A stretch of DNA of 64,000 nucleotides from the NCBI RefSeq assembly GCF_016890225.1, contig NZ_JAFELM010000035.1, forward strand, positions 28,935-92,934, read 5' to 3'. Made by a program: the position numbers and the translations under genes. Below, piece by piece: positions 33,349-43,538 of this stretch. The notes beneath the pieces are model-generated. The model searched no databases. It saw only the letters and a program-made list of their open reading frames with translations, and was not told the origin of the DNA. The DNA comes from Bacillus suaedaesalsae. Lineage in GTDB: Bacteria > Bacillota > Bacilli > Bacillales > SA4. Each line of letters opens with the position of its first letter. Position 1 is the first letter of the stretch.

Positions 33349-35778
33349 TTACTCTACCTCTTTAGCCAGCTTCCAAACCTCAGTTACGACACCTGCATCA
33401 TCTATATCTACAACAAATGACCCATTGCTGTATCTGTCATTTGGACGTAGGTTAACCGGGTCTACCGTTTCGGTAACATTTTTTGCAGTTTGTACTACCA
33501 CTAAATCTTCAGAATCTACAACTGGAATTATCTTAACAATTCGATGTGGATTTGATTTTAATTCACGTAATGTAACAACACCACGTTTTGCTCTCGTTGC
33601 TTTTTCAAATTCTGATAATCCCATTTTCTTCGTTGATCCACGATGTGTGACAAGAACTAAATTCACTTTCTTGTCTGGAATGATGACTGCACCTGTTACG
33701 ACAAAGTCGCCATCCTTTAAGTTAATACCTTTTACCCCTGCTGACCTTGCACCAGTTGGATTTACTTCTTCTTCACTAAACCAAAGGGCATAACCAACAC
33801 TAGTAGCAAGGAACACATCCTGTGTACCGTCAGTTAAGTGAACTTCTACAACTTGGTCGTCATCCTTTAAGTTGATTGCTACTAACGCCTTTGAATATCG
33901 TGATGCTTTATACTGGTTCAATTCTGTCTTTTTCACCATACCGTTTTTCGTTGTAAATAATAAATAGTATGGAGCTTCGAAATCTTTTATTTGAAGTGCT
34001 TCTATAATTGATTCATTTTTATCAATCGGTACGATGTTGGCAACATGCTGGCCAAGATCTTTCCAGCGAATATCCGGAATTTCGTGAACTGGAAGGTATA
34101 AATAGTTTCCTTTGTTCGTAAACAACAACAGTGTTTCCGTTGTATTAATATCCAGTTTCCTTAATATTCTGTCTGTATCCTTCATACCAAAATCTTGGCC
34201 ATTGGATGCGGCGTAAGACCGTTGACTTGTACGCTTGACATAGCCATCCTTCGTAACAGTTACGATGACATCTTCTGAAGGTACCATAACTTCTAGATTG
34301 ATCTTGATTTCTTCAATTTCTGCCTCAATACGAGTACGTCTAACATCAGCATATGATTTTTTCACTCGTTTTAGGTCAGTTTTAATAACTGAAGCAAGCT
34401 TTGCTTCGCTATTTAAAATTTGTGTTAATTCTTCAATCTTAGCCGTTAATTCCTCGGATTCCTTCATTAACTGAGTTATGTCTGTGTTTGTTAAACGATA
34501 TAGTTGTAAGGAAACGATTGCCTCACTTTGTGGCTCTGTGAAGTCATATTCCTTCATCAAGTTTTCTTTCGCATCCTTTTTATCTTTAGATGCTCGGATT
34601 GTTGCGATTACTTGATCTAATATCGATAACGCCTTCATTAGACCTTCTACAACGTGTTGTCTCTCTTGAGCTTTTCTAAGTTCGTATTTAGAGCGATTTG
34701 TCACAACTTCCTTTTGATGCTCGATATACGCATCCAATAAAGCTGGTAAACTCATCAAACGTGGACGACGATTGGAAATCGCAACCATATTAAAGTTATA
34801 AGGAACTTGTAAGTCTGTATTCTTATATAAATAATTTAATACGCCGTTTGCATCGGCATCCTTCTTCAATTCAACAACGATACGTAATCCGGTACGGTCA
34901 GTTTCATCACGAACCTCTGAAATCCCTTCAACCTTTTTATCAAGGCGCAGCTCGTCCATTTTCTTCACTAAGTTTGCTTTATTCAATTCAAATGGAATTT
35001 CTGTAATGACGATTTGCTGCTTGCTACCTTTGACATCCTCAATTGAAGCCTTACCACGGATAATGATCTTTCCTTTACCCGTTTCATAAGCTTTTTTAAT
35101 ACCATCAACGCCTTGGATGATTCCACCAGTTGGAAAATCAGGCCCTTTCAAAACAGTCATAAGGTCTTCAACTGTCGCACTAGGCTTGTCCATTCTCATA
35201 ATGACCGCATCGATAGCTTCTGCAAGATTATGAGGTGGAATGTCTGTTGCGTAACCTGCTGAAATACCAGTAGAACCGTTTACTAGCAGATTAGGGAACA
35301 TGGCTGGTAACACAGTAGGTTCCATACTCGTATCATCAAAGTTTGAAATGAATTCTACAGTCTTTTTGTCAATATCACGCAATAGCTCTGTTGCAATGGC
35401 AGAAAGTCTTGCTTCTGTATAACGCATCGCAGCAGCAGGGTCACCATCCATACTCCCGTTATTTCCGTGCATTTCAACTAAATATTTACGCATTTTCCAA
35501 TCTTGGCTCATACGTACCATTGCCTCATACACCGATGAGTCTCCATGAGGATGATAGTTACCAATTACGTTACCAACGGTTTTCGCAGATTTCCGGAAAC
35601 CTTTTTCATGTGTATTTCCTTCTGCATACATCGCATATAAAATACGACGCTGTACAGGTTTTAAACCATCGCGCGCATCTGGAAGGGCACGGTCTTGAAT
35701 AATATATTTACTGTATCGACCAAATCGGTCACCTAAAACTTCTTCAAGTGGTAAATCTTTAAATAATTCTTGTGTCAT
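33349..35778 (-). CDS. parC: DNA topoisomerase IV subunit A
   Basis: 809 residues of the type IIA topoisomerase A family. The catalytic tyrosine is Tyr120 in [12 protein letters not shown]. Quinolone-region residues [11 protein letters not shown] are wild-type-like (Ser81, Glu85). The C-terminal beta-pinwheel has blades such as [13 protein letters not shown] and [12 protein letters not shown]. With ParE it decatenates daughter chromosomes. It is ParC rather than GyrA because it follows parE by 5 bases, as in the B. subtilis yneT-parE-parC cluster, and lacks the GyrA box. No ribosome site problem; AGGAGG-type site lies at the end of parE. Confidence 0.95.
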   Translation of the reverse strand: MTQELFKDLPLEEVLGDRFGRYSKYIIQDRALPDARDGLKPVQRRILYAMYAEGNTHEKGFRKSAKTVGNVIGNYHPHGDSSVYEAMVRMSQDWKMRKYLVEMHGNNGSMDGDPAAAMRYTEARLSAIATELLRDIDKKTVEFISNFDDTSMEPTVLPAMFPNLLVNGSTGISAGYATDIPPHNLAEAIDAVIMRMDKPSATVEDLMTVLKGPDFPTGGIIQGVDGIKKAYETGKGKIIIRGKASIEDVKGSKQQIVITEIPFELNKANLVKKMDELRLDKKVEGISEVRDETDRTGLRIVVELKKDADANGVLNYLYKNTDLQVPYNFNMVAISNRRPRLMSLPALLDAYIEHQKEVVTNRSKYELRKAQERQHVVEGLMKALSILDQVIATIRASKDKKDAKENLMKEYDFTEPQSEAIVSLQLYRLTNTDITQLMKESEELTAKIEELTQILNSEAKLASVIKTDLKRVKKSYADVRRTRIEAEIEEIKINLEVMVPSEDVIVTVTKDGYVKRTSQRSYAASNGQDFGMKDTDRILRKLDINTTETLLLFTNKGNYLYLPVHEIPDIRWKDLGQHVANIVPIDKNESIIEALQIKDFEAPYYLLFTTKNGMVKKTELNQYKASRYSKALVAINLKDDDQVVEVHLTDGTQDVFLATSVGYALWFSEEEVNPTGARSAGVKGINLKDGDFVVTGAVIIPDKKVNLVLVTHRGSTKKMGLSEFEKATRAKRGVVTLRELKSNPHRIVKIIPVVDSEDLVVVQTAKNVTETVDPVNLRPNDRYSNGSFVVDIDDAGVVTEVWKLAKEVE

Positions 35779-35783
35779 TTATA

Positions 35784-37751
35784 TTAAACCTCCTCGAGGG
35801 TCGAAATTTTTGCATTTGGTAGATTCGATTCCTCTTCCATACCGAAATCAACATTTGATTCGATCCACTTACGACGAGGTTCAACCTTGTCACCCATCAA
35901 TGTTGTAACACGACGCTCTGCTCTCGCTGCATCATCAATTCGAACGCGAATTAACGTTCTTGTCTCAGGATTCATCGTTGTATCCCATAATTGGTCAGCA
36001 TTCATTTCACCTAGACCCTTATAGCGCTGAAGCGTATAGCCTTTCCCAATCTTTTTAATCGCATCTTTCAATGTATCATCAGACCAAGAATATTCAATAA
36101 CTTCTTTTTTTCCAGTTCCTTTACTTACTTTATAGAGTGGTGGAAGTGCAATATACACTTTACCTGCTTCAATTAAAGGCTTCATGTAGCGATAGAAAAA
36201 CGTTAGTAATAAAACTTGAATATGCGCTCCGTCTGTATCGGCATCGGTCATAATGACAACTTTGTCATAGTTAATATCTTCTACAGAGAAATCAGTACCC
36301 ACTCCACCACCAATGGCGTGAATGATCGTATTGATTTCTTCATTTTTGAATATATCGGCTAGCTTCGCCTTTTCTGTGTTGATTACTTTTCCTCGAAGTG
36401 GAAGAATGGCTTGAAAACGACGATCACGACCTTGCTTCGCAGAACCACCGGCAGAGTCACCCTCTACAAGGTATAGTTCATTCTTTTGAGGATTACGTGA
36501 TTGTGCAGGTGTCAACTTTCCACTTAAAACGGCCTCTGAGCGTTTTTTCTTTTTCCCGCTACGAGCATCCTCTCGTGCTTTTCTCGCTGCTTCACGAGCT
36601 TGGAAAGCCTTAATCGCCTTCTTAATGAGTAATGAACTAATGTCAGGGTTTTCTTCAAGGAAATACGCCAGTTTTTCAGATACTACCGCATCTACGGCAG
36701 AACGAGCTTCGCTTGTACCTAATTTCCCTTTTGTTTGCCCTTCAAATTGAAGAACTGCTTCAGGTATTCTAACTGAAACAATCGCTGCTAATCCTTCACG
36801 AATATCGGCACCTTCAAGGTTTTTGTCTTTTTCCTTTAACAAACTAACCTTTCTCGCATATTCGTTAAAGACACGAGTTAAAGCAGACTTCGCCCCCGCC
36901 TCATGTGTTCCACCATCTTTTGTACGAACGTTGTTAACAAAGGAAAGTACCGTTTCGGAGTATGCATCGTTAAATTGAAATGCAAACTCTACTTCAATAT
37001 CGTTCACTTCACCTTCCATAAACACTACTTGATGAAGTGCGTCCTTTTCTTCGTTTAAATATTCAACGAATGCTGAAATGCCGTTTTCATAATGATAAAT
37101 ATCATGTTGTTCATGACGTTCGTCAATTAATTCTATTTTTAAACCTTTTAATAAAAAGGCTGATTCTCTTAAGCGCTCACTTAACGTGTCAAATGAATAC
37201 ACGGTTGCACTAAAAATCGTTGGGTCAGGCTTGAAATGTATATGCGTACCTGTTTGCTTCGTTGTCCCGGTTTTCTCGAGAGTTGTTACAGGCTTTCCAC
37301 CATCTTCGAATCGTTGCTTATATACAAATCCATCTCTTTTAATCGTTACTTCTAACCATTCAGATAGAGCATTTACGACTGATGCACCAACACCGTGTAA
37401 TCCACCACTTGTTTTGTATCCACCTTGTCCAAATTTCCCACCTGCATGAAGAACAGTAAAGATAATTTCAGGAGTTGGCTTCCCCATTTTGTGCATTCCT
37501 GTTGGCATCCCGCGTCCTTTATCTTGTACGGAAATACTATTGTCTTTATGTATCTTTACGATAATAGTATCACCATACCCTGCAAGCGCTTCATCTACAG
37601 AGTTATCGAGTATTTCATATACTAGATGATGAAGACCTCTTGAGTCTGTGCTTCCAATGTACATACCAGGTCTTTTTCTAACTGCCTCAAGACCTTCAAG
37701 TACCTGAATGGCCTCATCATTATAATCGAATTGTTGTTGTTGCCTTACCAA
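35784..37751 (-). CDS. parE: DNA topoisomerase IV subunit B
   Basis: 655 residues. The GHKL ATPase domain has YEILDNSVDEA (Asn50), DKGRGMPTGMH and GLHGVGASVVNAL; the TOPRIM domain has LYLVEGDSAGGSAKQG and IMTDADTDGAHI. It supplies ATP-driven strand passage with ParC. The start is TTG at 37751 (MVRQQQQFDYND), 10 bases after AAGGGG, and matches the N-terminus expected for the family. It is co-transcribed with parC. Antisense open frames here are shadows. Confidence 0.95.
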   Translation of the reverse strand: MVRQQQQFDYNDEAIQVLEGLEAVRKRPGMYIGSTDSRGLHHLVYEILDNSVDEALAGYGDTIIVKIHKDNSISVQDKGRGMPTGMHKMGKPTPEIIFTVLHAGGKFGQGGYKTSGGLHGVGASVVNALSEWLEVTIKRDGFVYKQRFEDGGKPVTTLEKTGTTKQTGTHIHFKPDPTIFSATVYSFDTLSERLRESAFLLKGLKIELIDERHEQHDIYHYENGISAFVEYLNEEKDALHQVVFMEGEVNDIEVEFAFQFNDAYSETVLSFVNNVRTKDGGTHEAGAKSALTRVFNEYARKVSLLKEKDKNLEGADIREGLAAIVSVRIPEAVLQFEGQTKGKLGTSEARSAVDAVVSEKLAYFLEENPDISSLLIKKAIKAFQAREAARKAREDARSGKKKKRSEAVLSGKLTPAQSRNPQKNELYLVEGDSAGGSAKQGRDRRFQAILPLRGKVINTEKAKLADIFKNEEINTIIHAIGGGVGTDFSVEDINYDKVVIMTDADTDGAHIQVLLLTFFYRYMKPLIEAGKVYIALPPLYKVSKGTGKKEVIEYSWSDDTLKDAIKKIGKGYTLQRYKGLGEMNADQLWDTTMNPETRTLIRVRIDDAARAERRVTTLMGDKVEPRRKWIESNVDFGMEEESNLPNAKISTLEEV

Positions 37752-37963
37752 AGAGTTCGTCCCCTTTCGTGATTGAAAAACTTGGTTAGTCCCATTCTAT
37801 CTCTACGCTCTTATACGTACTAACCATTTCTTATGCGTTAAGAGGAAAGTAATGCTTATTGATAGTCTCTCTACTTTTTTATGAAAAAACGCATGTCTAT
37901 GCCTTATTTTACTTGTTGTTTTCGATTTCGCAAACACCCTTTTTTAAAAAAGATGAAAAAAAC

Positions 37964-37979
37964 CCTTGATATGACAAGG
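37964..37979 (-). terminator. Terminator of yneT
   Basis: CCTTG/CAAGG stem, loop 6, followed by GTTTTTTT on the minus strand. The rest of 37752-37995 holds only the parE promoter region, not resolved. Confidence 0.7.
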
Positions 37980-37995
37980 ATTTTCACAGGATTTT

Positions 37996-38409
37996 TTATT
38001 TTGTCAGTGCGTGCTCTACCTTAATACAGCGATCCATTATGGTAATATAACCATTTTCTGTTAATAACTGGAACGCCTCTTCGTCTTTAACGCCGAGCTG
38101 TGCCCAAAATATATCTGCATCAATTTCAAGAAATTCTTTCGCAATATCAAGTATATATTCTGAACGGCGAAAAACATTTACGATATCAACATGACCTTCA
38201 ATATCCTTTAAAGTCGGTACAGCATTTACCCCTAAAGCTTCTGTTATCTGTGGATTAACTGGAATAATTTCATAACCTGCTTTTTGCATCGCTTCACTGA
38301 CCATATACGAAGTACGATCAGGATTATTTGACAGTCCTACGACTGCAATTCGTTTCGCTTTTTTTAATATTTTTCCAATTTCTTCACGACTTGGATTGTT
38401 TATTGTCAT
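37996..38409 (-). CDS. yneT: CoA-binding protein YneT
   Basis: 137 residues. A single CoA-binding Rossmann-like domain: RIAVVGLSNNPDRTSYMV (about 20-37), YEIIPVNPQ, and IFWAQLGVKDEEA. The family (YccU/YneT) binds CoA; the role is unknown. Located directly upstream of parE as in B. subtilis, separated by 244 bases with a terminator, so transcribed alone. Confidence 0.85.
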   Translation of the reverse strand: MTINNPSREEIGKILKKAKRIAVVGLSNNPDRTSYMVSEAMQKAGYEIIPVNPQITEALGVNAVPTLKDIEGHVDIVNVFRRSEYILDIAKEFLEIDADIFWAQLGVKDEEAFQLLTENGYITIMDRCIKVEHALTK

Positions 38410-38465
38410 AATTCAGTCACTCTCCCTTATCATACCATACACTATGCCCTATTTAAGAATGTCGT

Positions 38466-38765
38466 TCAAGAATATTGATTATCACAATCTGCATGTTCTC
38501 CGTAGATCATAGCTAACATCTCATGAGAATGTTCACTTGAAACCTCTTCGTAATCTTGCGCAAAATGCTTCAGACTGTCACAAAATCCAACATTATCTTC
38601 TCCTACACCTTCAGACCAGCTAACAAAATTATGAAAATCCTGCACAGGATCATAGGATTCAAACTTTGCTACTACGTCACTCGAATTACCTATTGTCGTC
38701 ACTTCAATTCCTTTATACGTCTCTGGATGCACTTCATCATACTTAACACACGCATAAAAAATCAT
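38466..38765 (-). CDS. Small acidic protein, unknown
   Basis: 99 residues, strongly acidic (many Asp and Glu), beginning MIFYACVKYDEVHPETY. Conserved-looking stretches are VVAKFESYDPVQDFHNFVSW and MLAMIYGEHADCD. No named domain, no signal peptide. AAAGGAGATTACAT precedes the ATG. Confidence 0.55.
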   Translation of the reverse strand: MIFYACVKYDEVHPETYKGIEVTTIGNSSDVVAKFESYDPVQDFHNFVSWSEGVGEDNVGFCDSLKHFAQDYEEVSSEHSHEMLAMIYGEHADCDNQYS

Positions 38766-38987
38766 GTATGTAATCTCCTTTAAAGGTCATTTTTTCTTAG
38801 TTTGAGCAAAGCTGAAGTATTTATGACAATGAGATTTCGAAGTTGTCGTAGGAAATTCTAATTTCGTGTATTGTTAAGGGGATCTTGCTATTCCTAACTT
38901 TTTTTCGCGATTTTCATTTTGATTGATTTTACATATAGTAGTCTCATATACTTATGACATGAATGGTAAAAGGAAGAGGAGATTTCA

Positions 38988-39569
38988 TTGAAGTTTTTAT
39001 TACGCAACTTTGCAAAAGGTTTATTATCCATAGTTCCGATTATTCTTGTGATTTACATTATTGTAAAGGTTTTTAATTTTCTAGATAGCATTTTAGGAAA
39101 TGCTCTGAAACCATATATGAAAGAAGACTACATACCAGGTATCGGAATTTTAATTACATTAGCGCTCATCACGTTGTTTGGCTGGTTATCAACGAAGTTC
39201 TTAACTGGAAAACTTATTGTACTGATGGATCGATTGTTGGAAAGAATCCCATTAGTAAAAACACTATATTCAGTGATTAAGGATACATTCGAATCATTCC
39301 TTGGTGAGAAAAAATCCTTTTCAAAAGTAGCGCTCGTTACGATGCCGAATTCCGAAATGAAAGTTATCGGATTTGTAACATCTGAAGAAGTTGAATCGTT
39401 TAACTCAAAGCTAAAAGATCATATCGCTGTATACATCCCCCAAACGTTTCAAGTTGCAGGCTTTACCTTTTTAATACATAAAAATGATGTGCAGTTTCTC
39501 GATGTACAACCCGAGGATGCCATGAAGTTTGTACTTTCAGGCGGGGTCGCTACTTCTAAGCGAAAATAA
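38988..39569 (+). CDS. DUF502 family membrane protein
   Basis: 193 residues. Two N-terminal transmembrane segments (about 10-30 and 50-70) are followed by a cytosolic domain with RIPLVKTLYSVIKDTFESF and the conserved VALVTMPNSEMKVIGFVT and VYIPQTFQVAGFTFLI. The PLVKxIYxxxK and TPxPT-like motifs are typical of DUF502, of unknown function. The start is TTG at 38988, 7 bases after AGAGGAG. Shared bidirectional terminator downstream. Confidence 0.82.
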   Translation: MKFLLRNFAKGLLSIVPIILVIYIIVKVFNFLDSILGNALKPYMKEDYIPGIGILITLALITLFGWLSTKFLTGKLIVLMDRLLERIPLVKTLYSVIKDTFESFLGEKKSFSKVALVTMPNSEMKVIGFVTSEEVESFNSKLKDHIAVYIPQTFQVAGFTFLIHKNDVQFLDVQPEDAMKFVLSGGVATSKRK

Positions 39570-39605
39570 AGAAGATGGTTCGTTGCTTATACATGATTAA
39601 TGCAC

Positions 39606-39637
39606 AAATCCCCCATCTGCTCAGCTGAGGGGGATTT
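39606..39637. terminator. Bidirectional terminator
   Basis: AAATCCCCC/GGGGGATTT stem between converging genes (DUF502 and DEAD-box helicase), with T-runs in both readings. Confidence 0.8.
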
Positions 39638-39644
39638 TACTCTA

Positions 39645-41042
39645 TTATCTCTTATTCGAATTACGACTAGCTTTTAGAGCAGCTGGCCTGCCAACACTTT
39701 GTCTTCCTGTACCTCTAGGGGAATTACCTATATGTTCAGAGCTATTACGTTTTGAGCGACTTGATTGCCCAGCGCTTTGTTCATTATTTCTTTTCTTTTC
39801 GCGTTGTTCGCGATGCTCTCTACTACTTCTTTGGTCGCTGCGACCTCTGTTTTGTCTATTACTAGCAGTCTTATTATTTTTCTCACGAGATTTACGCGCA
39901 TCTTCTTCTCGATACAAACTTGGATCCACTTCGATCTTTTTACGGGTTATTTTCATACCAATACCCTTTTCAATCGCTTGCAATTGACTTAAGTCTTTTG
40001 GCGCAACTGTTGTAATGGCAATTCCATGACCACCCGCTCGTCCCGTTCGGCCGATACGATGGATATAGCTATCCACGTCTTCAGGAATGTCATAGTTGAA
40101 TACATGAGTCACACCTTCAACATCTAACCCTCGCGCTGCGACATCTGTTGCAATTAAATATTGAATGTCAGCTTGTCTAAAACTTTTCAGCACTCGTTCT
40201 CGCTTTGCTTGTGATAAATCTCCATGAAGTTCATCACAATTAATTCCCTTTGCCTTTAATTCTTCGTTTAGCTTTGAAACTCTTCGCTTTGTTCGGCAAA
40301 AAATAACCGCTAAATAGGGTCTATGCTGCTTTAATATTTCAACTAACGTAGCTTGTTTTGCTCGATCTGTTGTTTCATATACAAATTGTTTAATTTCATC
40401 TAACGTTTTACGGTCTTCGTTAATCTTAATCGTAACTGGGTTAGACGTATATTTTTTTGCTAGTTGAATTACATCAGCTGAAAGTGTTGCTGAAAATAAC
40501 ATCGTTTGACGACTTGTATTCACTTCCTGAATAATGGTCTCCACTTCATGAATAAAGCCAATATGAAGCATTTGATCCGCTTCATCAAGCACTAACATTG
40601 AGACATCTTCTAAGTTAATTGTTTCACGACGAATATGGTCCAACAATCTTCCTGGTGTACCTACAACAACATGAACAGCACCAAGTAAGCTTTTTAATTG
40701 CCTATCAACATCCTGTCCCCCATATACAGCAAGTACGTTCGTGTCCTCTGATTTCAGCTTTTGAAACTCATTTGTAATTTGAAGTGCAAGTTCTCTTGTT
40801 GGTGTAATAACTAGAGCTTGTATCGCCTTTTCAGATGGATTAATTTTTTCGAGAATTGGTAAAATAAACGAAATTGTCTTACCAGTACCTGTTTGGGCCT
40901 GTGTGATCACATCTTTTCCTGCTAATAAATGTGGAATTGCCTCCTGTTGCACAGGTGTTGGTATCGCAATTCCGTTTGTGCGGAGTATCTCCTGTCTTTC
41001 ATTTGATATGCCTAATTGTATAAAGTCCTGCAAATTCTTCAC
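39645..41042 (-). CDS. DEAD-box ATP-dependent RNA helicase
   Basis: 465 residues. Motifs in order: Q-motif [11 protein letters not shown], Walker A AQTGTGKT (49-56), [24 protein letters not shown], and [11 protein letters not shown]. The C-terminal tail from about residue 385 is very basic and low complexity ([20 protein letters not shown]), a likely RNA-binding tail. It remodels RNA, probably in ribosome biogenesis or decay; the exact Csh/Dea subgroup is not clear. GTG start with a weak ribosome site. Confidence 0.9.
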   Translation of the reverse strand: MKNLQDFIQLGISNERQEILRTNGIAIPTPVQQEAIPHLLAGKDVITQAQTGTGKTISFILPILEKINPSEKAIQALVITPTRELALQITNEFQKLKSEDTNVLAVYGGQDVDRQLKSLLGAVHVVVGTPGRLLDHIRRETINLEDVSMLVLDEADQMLHIGFIHEVETIIQEVNTSRQTMLFSATLSADVIQLAKKYTSNPVTIKINEDRKTLDEIKQFVYETTDRAKQATLVEILKQHRPYLAVIFCRTKRRVSKLNEELKAKGINCDELHGDLSQAKRERVLKSFRQADIQYLIATDVAARGLDVEGVTHVFNYDIPEDVDSYIHRIGRTGRAGGHGIAITTVAPKDLSQLQAIEKGIGMKITRKKIEVDPSLYREEDARKSREKNNKTASNRQNRGRSDQRSSREHREQREKKRNNEQSAGQSSRSKRNSSEHIGNSPRGTGRQSVGRPAALKASRNSNKR

Positions 41043-41083
41043 TTCTTTCGTTTATAAAAACTCTTCTATTATTGTATCCAAAT

Positions 41084-43258
41084 TTATGTCTGTTCAACTA
41101 ATGGAGGCTCGTTAATCATAAAAGTAACTTTAAAATTATCTTCCGTCAGCTTTAATGCAGCATCAAACGGCTTGTCCCCTTTTTTAAATCCTTTAATAAC
41201 ATCGGTACTTCCTGTTTCGAGTAGTTTCTTTATTTGTGTAGACGAAATCTTTTTCCCTAGAATCTGTTTTGATAATGTAAATGTACATTTTGTTTTTGAA
41301 TAATTTGAACAACCATAAAATGAACCTTTATCGACGACTTGTCCCTCGCACAATTTACACTTTCCTACTGTTTCATTAGAAAATGTTTTCGAGGATTTTT
41401 TTCTCTGGATAGATGTTACGTTTAACCCTTCAAAATCCCATGACTTTGAAGTAGAAATCGCATCTTGTATGATTTTCTCGGACAGTTTCTTAATTTGTTC
41501 CATAAAAACAGCAGGTGATGCTTTTCCTGTTCCAATCTCAGATAAGCGTTGCTCCCATTTAGCTGTCATTTCAGGTGATGCCAAGATTTTATCACCTATT
41601 GCACGGATTAGAACTTTCCCCTTATCTGTTGCAAACACTTGGTTCTTCTTAACATCGATATATTTACGATCCTTCAGCATCGTAATGATTCCCGCTCTTG
41701 TTGCTTCTGTTCCCAAGCCTTCCGTTTTCATCAATACCTTTTCAAGTTCACCATCTTCGAGATGTTTACCGGCTGTTTTCATTAACGTAATTAGCTGACC
41801 TTCTGTATAGCGCTTTGGAGCCTGGGTTTTTCCTTCCTTCACCTTCACATTTGAAACGGTACCTTCTTCATTTTTTTCTACTATTGGAAGGATCGTTTCT
41901 TTATCTTGTTCATCCTGGAAAATCACCTTTCTCCAGCCCTCTTGAATTTGCTGTTTACCTTTTGAAATAAACTGCGCTCTTTCGTCGACGAGAGTCGTAA
42001 TCGTTGTGTAATCAAAAATAGCTTTTTCATGATGAGCAGCTAATAACTGGCGAATAACTAAGTCATAAATTTTTTGCTCATCGCCTGATAGTTTAGAAGG
42101 ATCAACAACTTGCTCTGTTGGTATAATCGCATAGTGATCTGTAACCTTCTTTTCGTTAACATAACGTTTATTGTCCTTAATTGATTCTATCGGTAACGGA
42201 AAAAATTCTTTATAGGACTCTAAACTACTAATCTTACCTAATATATCAGGAAAGGTTTCTGCTTCTCCAGGTGTTACGAATGCTGAATCAGAACGAGGAT
42301 AGGAAACAATCCCCTTTTGGTACAACTGCTGCAATGTATCAAGTGTTTTTTTGGGCGAGAGCTTATACTTTTTATTTGCTGTAGCCTGTAGGGCTGATAA
42401 ATTGAATAACATCGGCGGCTGATATTCCTTCCGCTCTGTATCCATTTCTTCTACTCTAGCCGGTTTCTTCTGACAAAATGCCGCGATTTTTTGTGCCATT
42501 CCTTCTTCATTAATACGTGATTCATTATCTTTTTGCCATTTTCCCTCGTATTTCTTTCCATTCATATTAAAAGTTGCAAGGACTTCCCAGAATGGCTCTG
42601 CCTTAAACTGTTCAATCTCCAATTCTCGCTTTACAATTAACGCAAGTGTTGGTGTTTGTACACGTCCTGCTGAAAAGACATCTTCAATTCCTTTTTGTTT
42701 TAACAAAAGGCTGTAAATTCGAGATGCATTCATGCCAATCACCCAGTCGGCACATGCCCTTGTGTATGCCTCATAAAAAAGACTACGTGTGTCCTGTTCT
42801 TGAAGAAGCTTCTCAAAGCCATCTGTAATGGCCTTTTTTGTTAGAGAAGAGATCCACAATCGTTTCATTGGTTTTTTCACACCAGCATGGTTGATGATAT
42901 TGCGAACAATCAGCTCCCCTTCTCGCCCGGCATCTCCTGCATGAATAATCTCGGATACCTCTTTTTTAGAAAGCAAGGTTTTCACAACTTGGTATTGCTT
43001 GAATTTTGATTTTTCGACTTCATATTGAAACTTATCTGGAATGATCGGTAAATTTTGGACCGACCATCTCTTCCATTCTGGCTTATATTTTTCAGGTGCC
43101 ACTAATTGACACAAATGTCCAATTGCCCAAGTCACATATGCCCCATCTGGAAATGTAGAGTTTGGGTAAATTTCAATATAACCTTGATATTTCTTTGACT
43201 TAAACGGTGAAGCAAGCGTACTTCCTTGATCTGGTTTCTCTGCGATAATTACTTTCAT
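41084..43258 (-). CDS. topB: DNA topoisomerase III
   Basis: 724 residues of type IA topoisomerase. The TOPRIM domain starts MKVIIAEKPDQG with HAGDAGREGELIVRNI, and the active-site tyrosine lies in GIVSYPRSDSAF. The C-terminus has four cysteines of a zinc ribbon (CKLCEGQVVDKGSFYGCSN then KC) and ends with basic residues. Length matches Bacillus TopB. It relaxes and decatenates DNA through single-strand cleavage. AAGGAG precedes the ATG. It lies 41 bases upstream of the helicase gene and they may form one unit. Confidence 0.94.
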   Translation of the reverse strand: MKVIIAEKPDQGSTLASPFKSKKYQGYIEIYPNSTFPDGAYVTWAIGHLCQLVAPEKYKPEWKRWSVQNLPIIPDKFQYEVEKSKFKQYQVVKTLLSKKEVSEIIHAGDAGREGELIVRNIINHAGVKKPMKRLWISSLTKKAITDGFEKLLQEQDTRSLFYEAYTRACADWVIGMNASRIYSLLLKQKGIEDVFSAGRVQTPTLALIVKRELEIEQFKAEPFWEVLATFNMNGKKYEGKWQKDNESRINEEGMAQKIAAFCQKKPARVEEMDTERKEYQPPMLFNLSALQATANKKYKLSPKKTLDTLQQLYQKGIVSYPRSDSAFVTPGEAETFPDILGKISSLESYKEFFPLPIESIKDNKRYVNEKKVTDHYAIIPTEQVVDPSKLSGDEQKIYDLVIRQLLAAHHEKAIFDYTTITTLVDERAQFISKGKQQIQEGWRKVIFQDEQDKETILPIVEKNEEGTVSNVKVKEGKTQAPKRYTEGQLITLMKTAGKHLEDGELEKVLMKTEGLGTEATRAGIITMLKDRKYIDVKKNQVFATDKGKVLIRAIGDKILASPEMTAKWEQRLSEIGTGKASPAVFMEQIKKLSEKIIQDAISTSKSWDFEGLNVTSIQRKKSSKTFSNETVGKCKLCEGQVVDKGSFYGCSNYSKTKCTFTLSKQILGKKISSTQIKKLLETGSTDVIKGFKKGDKPFDAALKLTEDNFKVTFMINEPPLVEQT

Positions 43259-43453
43259 GATCGAACTCCTTGAATTGTACTGACTAGATTGGTAGTCTTT
43301 TCGTAGAATTTAATAGAGGATTACCCGTGGATAAGATATCTACATTATACCATGAGGTGAAATGGTTATGTCATGAAAGAAAAAAGTCTCTAAGTAGTAA
43401 AATTAAAGTCTTATAGCAAACTCAAAGTGTTAATGGTATAGCATTTTCTTCAC
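43259..43453. other. Intergenic sequence between topB and the GH18-type gene
   Basis: Holds the topB promoter region, not resolved; no open frame or structured RNA that I can support. Confidence 0.35.
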
Positions 43454-43490
43454 AAAGAAAAACAGAATGACAAACACCCTGTTTTTCTTT
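43454..43490 (-). terminator. Terminator of the GH18-type gene
   Basis: 12-bp stem AAAGAAAAACAG/CTGTTTTTCTTT, loop 13, AT-rich. Confidence 0.55.
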
Positions 43491-43538
43491 ATATGAACAA
43501 TTATTCTATTATACATCAATCAACTACATGTTTTGCCA

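Noticed and set aside
33425..33793. 122-codon plus-strand frame within parC
   Set aside because: Shadow of parC on the other strand; no ribosome site or recognisable domain.
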